Part shown: piece after piece, positions 1 to 4,700 of the stretch
Layout: each line of letters begins with the position of its first letter
Position numbering within the stretch: the stretch's first letter is position 1
Assembly: GCA_958441075.1 (NCBI GenBank)
Contig: CAUCBQ010000118.1
Coordinates: 1 to 6,535, forward strand
DNA: 6,535 nt
DNA from: an uncultured Clostridiaceae bacterium
GTDB taxonomy: Bacteria; Bacillota; Clostridia; Lachnospirales; Lachnospiraceae
Direction of reading: 5' to 3'
The notes under the pieces: model-generated
Told to the model about the DNA's origin: nothing
Database searches by the model: none
The model's input: the letters and a program-made list of their open reading frames with translations, nothing else
Position numbers and translations under genes: made by a program

Positions 1-800
1 AGAACATCTATACCGGACAGCTCTGGTCAGTTGCGGCTGATGAATCGGGAGCTACCTTTGAGGATCTGTTAAAAAAGCAGATGGAGCAGTTTTTGACAGA
101 GTTGGCAGCCATAAACCTTTTGGCAGAGGAAAAAGGGATTGAACTTACGAATCAGGAAAAAGATCAGGTGCAGAGCCTGACAGATACCTACTATTCATCT
201 CTCACCTCGGCGGATTTGGATTATATGAAGGTGTCCAGGAATGAAATTTACGATCTGTACAGTAAATATTATCTGGCAGACAAAACCGTATCCCAGCTTA
301 CAGATGAAAAAGCTCTGGAGGTCAGCGATGCGGAGGCAAAAGTGATTCGTATTCAGCAGATTGAAGCAGATACGGAAGAGAAGGCAGAGATTATAAGGAA
401 GAAAGTCAGTGAACCAAAGGCCGATTTTGCGTCTGTTGCTGCAAAAGAGTCAGTGAACAGCCAGATTGAGTTCCGGCTGGAGTGGAATGATACATTAGAT
501 ATTCTGGAAAAGTCGGCCTTTTCCCTGGAACAGGATCAGATCAGCGAGGTTATTTTCCAGGAAGGGAAATATTATATTCAAAAATGTACATTAGCCTATG
601 ATGAAGAAGCCACGGCTGCCAGGAAGCTCCGGCTTTTGGAAGAGAAGAAAGCCGGAGCGTTTGATCAGATTTATACCCCCTTCATTCAGAACCATCCGGT
701 TCGGCTGAAAAATGGAATCTGGGAGGGAGTGGATTTTTCACAGGGAAAAGAGTGTACATCCGATGATTTTTTTCAGCTGTATCATGACATGGGGGAGTAA
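1..800 (+). CDS. SurA/PpiC-type peptidyl-prolyl isomerase-like foldase, 5' end missing
   Basis: The reading frame is open from the first complete codon at base 3 to TAA at 798-800, so the gene starts before the window; the ATG at 81 is internal. The visible 265 residues begin with a helical SurA-N-like part, rich in Glu, Lys and Leu. Roughly 85 to 180 residues into the visible part follows a parvulin-like stretch: a beta segment (AKVIRIQQI), a charged helix with 'ADFASVAAKES', then 'AFSLEQDQISEVIFQEGKYYIQKC', which is the PpiC pattern. The last 60 residues are another helix and tail, as in PrsA/SurA chaperones whose C-terminus packs back on the N-terminal domain. Family role: folding of exported proteins at the outer face of the membrane. 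The signal or lipobox region is outside the window, so secretion is inferred. The parvulin part is divergent, so isomerase activity is uncertain and it may be chaperone only. It converges on and overlaps the small minus-strand gene by 19 bases, with no visible terminator. Confidence 0.75.
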   Translation, partial: NIYTGQLWSVAADESGATFEDLLKKQMEQFLTELAAINLLAEEKGIELTNQEKDQVQSLTDTYYSSLTSADLDYMKVSRNEIYDLYSKYYLADKTVSQLTDEKALEVSDAEAKVIRIQQIEADTEEKAEIIRKKVSEPKADFASVAAKESVNSQIEFRLEWNDTLDILEKSAFSLEQDQISEVIFQEGKYYIQKCTLAYDEEATAARKLRLLEEKKAGAFDQIYTPFIQNHPVRLKNGIWEGVDFSQGKECTSDDFFQLYHDMGE

Positions 801-958
801 AAGCGAAATTCCTTTTTCTTATTAATACAGCGTATTTTAGCCCGTGGAACATATTTGGAGCAATGCTGGCAGTAATTTTTGTGACAGGCTTTGCGCCCTT
901 TTTGACAGAATCCCAGAGCTTCATAATATTTACAGGGGATTTCTCTGTACTTAGCCAT
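782..958 (-). CDS. 58-residue Cys-rich small protein, CCCH zinc-finger-like, co-translated with rtcB
   Basis: A small gene easily missed by length cut-offs. On the minus strand GGGAGG sits 7 bases before ATG (956-958), overlapping the end of rtcB. The start lies 2 bases after the rtcB TAA, so translational coupling is likely. The product begins MAKYREIPCKYYEALGFC and has Cys at 9, 18, 25, 30, 33 and 44, plus His at 26 and 32. C9-KYYEALGF-C18-QKG-x3-C25 closely resembles the first half of eukaryotic-type CCCH fingers (C-x8-C-x5-C-x3-H, with the aromatic residues and the G-x-C-x-x-G turn), but the fourth ligand is probably Cys30 or Cys33 (C-x2-C) rather than the usual His. The C-terminal third is Lys/Arg rich (PRAKIRCINKKKEFR), suiting nucleic acid contact. 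I recall similar short uncharacterised proteins in Clostridia but cannot name a family. RNA binding and partnership with RtcB are inferences from motif and operon position. The last 19 bases overlap the foldase gene on the opposite strand. Confidence 0.8.
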   Translation of the reverse strand: MAKYREIPCKYYEALGFCQKGRKACHKNYCQHCSKYVPRAKIRCINKKKEFRFYSPMS

Positions 959-960
959 AG

Positions 961-2100
961 TTACGCCTCCCTTCCTGCTTTAAAATTGTATACAGGGAGC
1001 AAAAGCTTTTCTATGGCTACTGTGTCTGTTACCGCAGACAGAATTTCTTCCAGCGACCGGTAGGCAAAGGGGGCTTCGTCTAATGTGTCCCTGGAAATAC
1101 TGGGGGAATAGATCCCTTTCATTTCTTTTTTAAAATCAGAAAGAGTCCAGTGTTTCACAACGTCTTCTCTTTTCATGATCCGTCCTGCTCCATGAGGGGC
1201 AGAATAGTTCCAGTCCGGATTTCCCAGACCTTTTCCAAGAAGTACCCCAGCTTTCATATGGATGGGAATAATGACAGGTTCACCTTTTTGGGCTGAAATG
1301 GCGCCTTTGCGCAGGATTGGAGGATTTTGAGTCTGATCCACATAGTTATGCTGACAGGAGATAACCGTATCGGCTTTCCATTTCATCCCCCGTATCAGTT
1401 CATCCAGAATGGCTTCCCGGTTCAGGGCGGCAAACTGTTGTGTGAGTGCAAGGTCATTCAGGTACTGATTCTTTAAGTCACCCTCCAGCCATGTGAGCTC
1501 GTATGGGACATTGAGGCCCTGTTTTTTTAAATGTATCCGGCCCTTTTGCATATAATAGTCTGTAATATTCTTTCCAAGGCAGCGGCTTCCGGTGTGAATG
1601 ATAACATAGAAGCTGCCGTCTTCGTCCTGATCCAGTTCTATAAAATGATTTCCTCCGCCCAGAGTTCCAATACTTAAAACAGCCTTTACTTCATTGATGC
1701 TCTTTTTGCAGCAAAATGCGTTCGGATGGAAATGGTCTGCATATCGGTGAGGTGAACGGCGTATTTGTGAGCCGGAAGGGATCTGTTCCCGGATCAATGT
1801 ATTCAGTTTGAGAAAATGATCCTTTCTGATTTTGCCGGACAGCTTTGCCAGAGTGATGCCGCAGCCAATATCAATGCCTGTTACCTGGGGCAGAATCCGT
1901 TTTCCGACAGTTGAGGTAAAGCCGATGGTTCCTGCCTTTCCGGGATGAACGTCCGGCATAATCCGGATTTTACTGCCTTCAAAAGCCGGATTGTCACAGA
2001 GCGCCTGGATTTGGGCCAGAGCGTAGGGCTCTATGGAGGTTTTGGGGTTATTTGTGTGATAAATAATAGCAGATGTATAGATTCCAGTTACTGTTTTCAT
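961..2100 (-). CDS. rtcB: RtcB-type RNA ligase (tRNA/RNA 3'-phosphate ligase)
   Basis: RtcB joins RNA 2',3'-cyclic-phosphate or 3'-phosphate ends to 5'-OH ends using GTP and Mn2+, repairing or splicing broken tRNA and rRNA in the cytoplasm. The chosen start is the ATG at 2100 with AAAGGA 6 bases upstream (product MKTVTGIYTS); the frame is open further upstream to 2160, but without a good ribosome binding site. The 379-residue protein is at the short end of the family (E. coli RtcB is about 408). All catalytic residues are visible: metal ligands D77 and C80 in 'GIDIGCG', H152 in 'GGGNHF', H169 in 'IIHTGSR', H251 in 'SCQHNYVD', and the guanylated histidine H303 in 'APHGAGR'. The 'PDVHPGK' motif is at 49-55. 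The enzyme should therefore be active. The gene follows a short leader ORF and possible attenuator and is followed after 2 bases by the Cys-rich small gene. No rtcA, rtcR, archease or prfH is present in the window. Confidence 0.95.
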   Translation of the reverse strand: MKTVTGIYTSAIIYHTNNPKTSIEPYALAQIQALCDNPAFEGSKIRIMPDVHPGKAGTIGFTSTVGKRILPQVTGIDIGCGITLAKLSGKIRKDHFLKLNTLIREQIPSGSQIRRSPHRYADHFHPNAFCCKKSINEVKAVLSIGTLGGGNHFIELDQDEDGSFYVIIHTGSRCLGKNITDYYMQKGRIHLKKQGLNVPYELTWLEGDLKNQYLNDLALTQQFAALNREAILDELIRGMKWKADTVISCQHNYVDQTQNPPILRKGAISAQKGEPVIIPIHMKAGVLLGKGLGNPDWNYSAPHGAGRIMKREDVVKHWTLSDFKKEMKGIYSPSISRDTLDEAPFAYRSLEEILSAVTDTVAIEKLLLPVYNFKAGREA

Positions 2101-2145
2101 TCGATTCCTTTCTCTGTAAGGGTGCTTTGGCCTGAAAAAAGGCGC

Positions 2146-2181
2146 AAAAAAACACCTCATAAACGCTCGGACTCAGAGGCG
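2146..2181 (-). terminator. Possible intrinsic terminator upstream of rtcB (attenuator terminator stem)
   Basis: The stem CGCCTC (2181-2176) pairs with GAGGTG (2158-2153). It has six pairs including one G-U, a 17-base loop, and a run of seven T directly after the stem (2152-2146). It is short but GC-rich with an ideal U-tract position. It lies between the leader ORF stop and the rtcB ribosome binding site, so it would cut expression of rtcB and the small gene rather than end a complete gene. A second run of six T follows shortly after, within the same leader. Confidence 0.45.
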
Positions 2182-2261
2182 GGAAACTGGAAATATTTGG
2201 AATGGATTTTGCCTGTAAATGCAGATATATCCAATTAGATAAGGCTTTCCGAACCTCTGAG
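2146..2261 (-). promoter_or_regulatory. Candidate translation-coupled attenuator in the rtcB leader
   Basis: Three RNA arms are visible on the minus strand. Arm 1 (2261-2246) is CTCAGAGG-TTC-GGAAA and lies inside codons 14-19 of the leader ORF. Arm 2 (2186-2172) is TTTCC-CG-CCTCTGAG, complementary to arm 1 over 8 plus 5 base pairs around a small internal loop. Arm 3 (2158-2153) is GAGGTG; it pairs with CGCCTC (2181-2176), which is part of arm 2, and is followed at once by seven T. So 1:2 pairing excludes the 2:3 terminator. A ribosome finishing the leader ORF would cover arm 1 and favour termination, while a ribosome stalled early, or absent, would free arm 1 and favour readthrough into rtcB. 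The arms are seen in the sequence; the switching mechanism is inferred by analogy with amino-acid operon attenuators. It lacks the extra protector arm that trp-type attenuators have. Confidence 0.5.
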
Positions 2262-2300
2262 AAATTCAGTTGCTGTGCGCTGGTTTATAGTTGCTTTCAT
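2235..2300 (-). CDS. 21-residue leader peptide upstream of rtcB
   Basis: A near-perfect Shine-Dalgarno AAAGGAGG (2315-2308) stands 7 bases before ATG (2298-2300). The ORF is 21 codons, beginning MKATINQRTA and ending at TAA (2235-2237). The transcript start is predicted about 57 bases upstream. The peptide has no signal peptide or recognisable domain. The strong start signal on such a short ORF, the consensus promoter ahead of it, and the placement of RNA arm 1 over codons 14-19 suggest a regulatory leader whose translation, rather than product, matters. Codons 2-11 are varied (Lys, Ala, Thr, Ile, Asn, Gln, Arg, Thr, Ala, Thr), unlike biosynthetic leaders that repeat one amino acid, so a general translation or tRNA-integrity sensor fits better than an amino-acid sensor; this is inference. 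The alternative is the remnant of a longer gene, since 25 sense codons continue in frame after the TAA before a TGA at 2157-2159. Confidence 0.6.
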   Translation of the reverse strand: MKATINQRTATEFLRGSESLI

Positions 2301-2334
2301 GGTGAATCCTCCTTTCGTCCGGGTTGACAGCTGC

Positions 2335-2354
2335 AAACAGTCGTGCTTCTGTTT
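2335..2354 (-). other. 5'-terminal stem-loop of the rtcB leader transcript
   Basis: On the minus strand AAACAG (2354-2349) and CTGTTT (2340-2335) form a perfect 6-base-pair stem with an 8-base loop. It starts within a few bases of the predicted transcription start. Such 5' stem-loops often protect transcripts from 5'-end decay. AT content is high and chance pairing is possible. Confidence 0.35.
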
Positions 2355-2363
2355 TATGGGTTC

Positions 2364-2393
2364 ATTATAATTGAGAAGGATGGAATTTGTCAA
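2364..2393 (-). promoter_or_regulatory. Consensus sigma-A promoter of the rtcB leader operon
   Basis: On the minus strand TTGACA (2393-2388) and TATAAT (2369-2364) match the housekeeping consensus at all 12 positions, with an 18-base spacer. The predicted start is near 2357. It drives the leader ORF, rtcB and the Cys-rich small gene. Such a strong promoter with a conditional terminator behind it fits control after initiation. Confidence 0.88.
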
Positions 2394-2400
2394 TACATGG

Positions 2401-2444
2401 AGCGGACTCCCGATGCTTCTTGTCCGCTGTAAGCGGGCAAGAAG
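2401..2444. repeat. Strong inverted repeat with an extra third arm, upstream of the rtcB promoter
   Basis: CTTCTTGTCCGCT (2416-2428) and AGCGGGCAAGAAG (2432-2444) form a 13-pair stem with a 3-base GTA loop. There are twelve Watson-Crick pairs and one position (2423/2437) that is G-U in a plus-strand RNA but a C-A mismatch in a minus-strand RNA. A further arm AGCGGAC (2401-2407) is a perfect 7-base match to GTCCGCT (2422-2428) and could compete. No T-run follows on either strand, so it is not a standard terminator. It ends 8 bases upstream of the -35 box of the rtcB leader promoter, so it could be an operator, or a structured RNA from an unseen transcript. Confidence 0.7.
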
Positions 2445-2473
2445 ATGCATGGCTGAACTGTTACGAATACTTA

Positions 2474-2508
2474 TAAAAAAGCCGGGAAGGCCCTGACAGC
2501 TTTCCCGG
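2474..2508 (-). terminator. Rho-independent terminator of the collagen-like gene
   Basis: On the minus strand a 10-pair stem (CCGGGAAAGC with GCCTTCCCGG, one G-U) closes a 7-base loop. A T-run (2480-2474, with one interrupting A after the first six) follows one base after the stem. It begins about 20 bases after the TAA of the collagen-like gene and isolates that gene from the rtcB leader promoter. Confidence 0.9.
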
Positions 2509-2527
2509 TCTGAATTACGGCAGTGTT

Positions 2528-3346
2528 TTATGATTCCAAAAGACCGGCTGCCCGCAGATGAGCCAGTAACAGATTGAATTGTGCAAGAAGCGTAGTGGTA
2601 ACAGCATCATCAACAGCCGCCGCAGGAGTTACTGTTCCGGTATCACCTTTTGGCCCCTGAGGTCCGACAGGTCCAGCAGGGCCAGTGTCGCCTTTTGGTC
2701 CCTGAGGTCCATCTGCCCCGATCGGTCCCTGAGGTCCGGCAGCGCCAGTTGCCCCGGCAGGAATGACGAAATTGAAAACAGCATTGGAGTCAGAACCGGA
2801 ATTGGTGACACTGGCGTTTGTGCCGGGAGCACCAGTGCTGATTGTGCCTATGGTGACAGTGGCAGGAGTACCAGCCGGCCCCGCAGCTCCCGTTGGCCCC
2901 TGAGGCCCTGCAGGTCCAATGGGTCCAGTGTCGCCTTTTGGTCCCTGAGGCCCCCAGGGTCCGGCAGGCCCGATGGGTCCAACAGGCCCTCTTGGTCCGG
3001 CGGGTCCGGTGCATCCCATAGGCCCTCTTGGTCCGGCAGGCCCGGTACATCCTATAGGCCCTCGCGGTCCCTGAGGTCCGGTACATCCCTGGGGCCCACG
3101 TGGTCCGGCAGGTCCGCGCCTGCAGCAGCATCCACAGGAGCAGTTTTGGTGTGCGGTGCCCCCGCAGGCATCATCATATCTGCAGCCGCGCGGGGATTGA
3201 GGAATATCTCTTATACCCATTTCTGAAGAATAACCATATTCTTCGTGAGTCTGGGAAGCGTTTGTTGTGTCAGAATTAAAGGGGCCTTCAGGAATGGGGC
3301 CCATACGGCAATTAAGATCTATATCATCAGAATAATAACTATACAT
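2528..3346 (-). CDS. Collagen-like Gly-X-Y repeat protein, probable spore-surface (exosporium-type) filament protein
   Basis: The chosen start is the ATG at 3346 (MYSYYSDDID): AAAGGAG lies 8 bases upstream, while the in-frame ATGs further upstream lack one. The product is 272 residues. Residues 1-54 are an acidic, Tyr- and Asn-containing head without a signal peptide. Residues 55-75 hold seven Cys, including 'CSCGCCC'. Residues 78-160 are 27 Gly-X-Y triplets plus a partial one, rich in GPA, GPR and GPQ, with Gly-Cys-Thr triplets placing Cys at 88, 100 and 112, exactly 12 apart. Residues 161-197 form a non-collagen insert (TVTIGTISTGAPG to NAVFNFVIPAG) of a type that recurs in clostridial collagen-like and phage fibre proteins. 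Residues 198-239 are 14 more triplets. The tail 'AQFNLLLAHLRAAGLL' resembles the C-terminal helix shared by clostridial proteins of this class. Lack of a signal peptide and a possible mother-cell promoter favour assembly on the spore from inside the mother cell; this is inference. It is followed by a strong terminator. Confidence 0.92.
   Translation of the reverse strand: MYSYYSDDIDLNCRMGPIPEGPFNSDTTNASQTHEEYGYSSEMGIRDIPQSPRGCRYDDACGGTAHQNCSCGCCCRRGPAGPRGPQGCTGPQGPRGPIGCTGPAGPRGPMGCTGPAGPRGPVGPIGPAGPWGPQGPKGDTGPIGPAGPQGPTGAAGPAGTPATVTIGTISTGAPGTNASVTNSGSDSNAVFNFVIPAGATGAAGPQGPIGADGPQGPKGDTGPAGPVGPQGPKGDTGTVTPAAAVDDAVTTTLLAQFNLLLAHLRAAGLLES
2630..2755 (-). repeat. Gly-X-Y coding repeats, second block
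   Basis: Fourteen tandem triplets (residues 198-239) coded by 9-base units such as GGACCTCAG, including two copies of 'GPQGPKGDTG' (a third is in the first block). This internal similarity allows repeat-number change by recombination and creates long shadow ORFs on the other frames and strand. Confidence 0.85.
2867..3115 (-). repeat. Gly-X-Y coding repeats, first block with 36-base super-repeat
   Basis: Twenty-seven triplets plus a partial one (residues 78-160). At the start of the block the unit is four triplets (36 bases) containing Gly-Cys-Thr once per unit, present three times (Cys 88, 100, 112). Further on, cysteine-free triplets take over. Confidence 0.85.
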
Positions 3347-3404
3347 ACAGAATACTCCTTTCATGGCTGTTTCCATAAGCTGCAATATATGGATCAGCTT
3401 ACTG

Positions 3405-3431
3405 TATTATATGAAAAAGCAGGCTTTCTGT
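3405..3431 (-). promoter_or_regulatory. Promoter of the collagen-like gene, possible sigma-K (mother-cell) type
   Basis: On the minus strand CATATAATA (3413-3405) fits the sigma-K -10 consensus CATAnnnTA fully, with AC exactly 16 bases upstream (3431-3430). The embedded TATAAT also fits sigma-A, but its best -35 (TGGACA) is 19 bases away, a poor spacing. The element lies about 60 bases before the ATG. The sporulation reading agrees with the protein type, but cannot be separated from sigma-A by sequence alone. Confidence 0.55.
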
Positions 3432-3516
3432 GTCCAGGCTGTAGGGGAGTCTGTATTTTGAAATGAGGCTACCGCAATCCCACTGGCTTTAAAATGATTT
3501 GGAAATTCTGAAATAG

Positions 3517-3545
3517 TTCGCAAAAGCCTTCTTTTGTGGTATACT
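3517..3545 (+). promoter_or_regulatory. Sigma-A-type promoter of the wall-binding protein gene
   Basis: TTCGCA (3517-3522) is separated by 17 bases from TATACT (3540-3545), which carries a TG extension (TGG just before it). The element lies 42 bases before the ATG at 3588. It is divergent from the collagen-like gene promoter, with about 85 bases between the two -35 regions. Confidence 0.7.
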
Positions 3546-3587
3546 TAAAAAAGCAGAAATACATAAGAAATGGAAAGGGGAAAAACA

Positions 3588-4559
3588 ATGAAAGCAGTAA
3601 ATGCACATAGGCTGTGGAAGGGGATTTTTGCGGCAGCAGTATTATCCTGTTGCTTTGCTGTTCCGGCATCAGCCAAAGAGGAAAGGACGCCGGTAGGGCA
3701 TATTACCCTGAATTTCAGTGCAGATATTCAGGCAGGAGATTCAGAGGCATATATTGATGTATCAGTAGAGGATGGAAGCTGTTCTGTGGAAAGTGCAGAT
3801 TTTATCAATGAACAGGAATACTGGGCAGGAGGCGTACGCCCAAAGGTGGAGATATGGCTGGGAGCAGACAGCGACTGTTATTTTAAAAAATCAGGAAAAA
3901 GTGCGTTCACTTTTACAGGGGATGAAGTGAAGTACGTTTCAAGCTCCACAAAGTATGATAAGGAAATGCTCCGTCTGGTGGTGACGCTTGATAAGCTGGA
4001 TGATGAGGATGAGGACCTGGATGTTTCAGGGATTATCTGGGATGAGGACAATGCCATTGCTCACTGGGATCAGAATGGAATTGCCAAAAAATATAAGGTG
4101 CGCCTGTGCCGGGGCAAAGGCGGAAGCTCTATAGAAGATGGTGTGGGCGCTGTTCATACAGTGACAGAAAACAGCTTTGATTTTGCGGAACAGATCCCCA
4201 AGGCCGGCAATTATTATTTTAAAGTAAGGGCTGTTGACATCAGGGGGAATCAGGGCGACTGGGTGGAATCTCCCTGGTTTGAGGTGACAAAGGAAGAGCT
4301 GCTTGAGTGGAAGGGAAGCTGGCGTCAGAATGAGAGGGGCTGGTGGTTTGAAAACAGAGATGGCTCCTGGCCGAAGGAATGCTGGCAAATGATTGATTCG
4401 GACTGGTATTTTTTTGACAGCGAAGGTTATATGAAGACAGGATGGATTGACTGGAACGGAAAATCCTATTTCTGCAGTGAGTCTGGAGCTATGCTGGTAT
4501 CCTGTACTACACCGGATGGATATTCGGTAGGAGAGGACGGAGCAAAAATTCTTCCATAG
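3588..4559 (+). CDS. Secreted cell-wall-binding protein with FN3-like domain and C-terminal choline/glucan-binding-type repeats
   Basis: The start at 3588 is chosen because GAAAGGGG lies 7 bases upstream and a clean signal peptide follows: basic n-region, hydrophobic core (IFAAAVLSCCFAV), and an Ala-Ser-Ala cleavage site after residue 29. The in-frame ATG at 3570 would overlap this ribosome binding site. The protein has 323 residues. Residues 35-145 form a beta-rich region beginning 'TPVGHITLNFSADI' and ending in an acidic run 'DDEDEDLD'; I recall similar regions in Lachnospiraceae wall proteins but no named function. Residues 149-235 look like a fibronectin III fold ('AIAHWDQN', 'YKVRLCR', 'AGNYYFKVRAVD'). 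Residues 243-306 hold about three aromatic-rich wall-binding repeats ('GWWFENRDGSWPKECWQ', 'DWYFFDSEGYMKTGWID', 'GKSYFCSESGAML'). Such repeats anchor proteins non-covalently to choline-bearing or other wall polymers. No enzymatic domain is visible, so a structural or ligand-binding role is likely. Confidence 0.88.
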   Translation: MKAVNAHRLWKGIFAAAVLSCCFAVPASAKEERTPVGHITLNFSADIQAGDSEAYIDVSVEDGSCSVESADFINEQEYWAGGVRPKVEIWLGADSDCYFKKSGKSAFTFTGDEVKYVSSSTKYDKEMLRLVVTLDKLDDEDEDLDVSGIIWDEDNAIAHWDQNGIAKKYKVRLCRGKGGSSIEDGVGAVHTVTENSFDFAEQIPKAGNYYFKVRAVDIRGNQGDWVESPWFEVTKEELLEWKGSWRQNERGWWFENRDGSWPKECWQMIDSDWYFFDSEGYMKTGWIDWNGKSYFCSESGAMLVSCTTPDGYSVGEDGAKILP

Positions 4560-4570
4560 GAGGTTTTTTC

Positions 4571-4609
4571 GGGGAATGGAGGGCTGTTTTCTTAGGGACT
4601 TCCCTTTTT
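4571..4609 (+). terminator. Weak candidate terminator after the wall-binding protein gene
   Basis: GGGGAA (4571-4576) can pair with TTCCCT (4600-4605), six pairs including one G-U, around a 23-base loop, and five T run from 4605 to 4609. Position, 12 bases after the stop codon, is right, but the stem is short and the loop large. Confidence 0.35.
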
Positions 4610-4630
4610 AACAAAACCCTGAGAAAAAAC

Positions 4631-4659
4631 TTGTGTTTACAGAAGAAATATGATATATT
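4631..4659 (+). promoter_or_regulatory. Extended -10 promoter for secG
   Basis: TGATATATT (4651-4659) contains the TG extension and TATATT (5 of 6 matches). A poor -35, TTGTGT (4631-4636), is 17 bases away. The predicted start near 4666 leaves about a 35-base leader to the secG ATG. It may also serve rnr through readthrough. Confidence 0.6.
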
Positions 4660-4700
4660 AGATTTGTTTGACTATAAGGAAACGGAGAGAGGTACAGGTC

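Noticed and set aside
682..924. 80-codon minus-strand ORF over the end of the foldase gene
   Set aside because: It overlaps the small Cys-rich gene in another frame, lacks a ribosome binding site, and has no recognisable composition; the 58-residue frame has a strong start and a metal-binding pattern.
2101..2160. N-terminal extension of RtcB by 20 residues
   Set aside because: The extended start has no ribosome binding site and would include the U-tract leader; the start at 2100 has AAAGGA and matches the family N-terminus.
2157..2234. In-frame continuation of the leader ORF after its TAA (25 sense codons to a TGA)
   Set aside because: It might suggest a longer gene with a nonsense mutation or stop readthrough, but there is no recognisable product and arm 2 of the RNA structure lies here, so an RNA role explains the sequence better. 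It cannot be excluded.
2630..3115. CRISPR-like tandem repetition
   Set aside because: The repeats are in-frame 9-base and 36-base coding units without unique spacers of constant length; they encode Gly-X-Y triplets.
2579..3226. Long plus-strand ORF rich in Ser, Arg and Gly opposite the collagen-like gene
   Set aside because: It is the antisense shadow of the Gly-X-Y repeats; low-complexity GC-rich codons avoid stops in several frames, and it has no convincing start site.
3405..3545. Possible shared operator between the divergent collagen-like and wall-binding genes
   Set aside because: No convincing palindrome or direct repeat was found between the two promoters.
4026..4388. 120-codon minus-strand ORF inside the wall-binding protein gene
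   Set aside because: It is a shadow of a well-supported gene with signal peptide and repeats, and shows no independent start signal.
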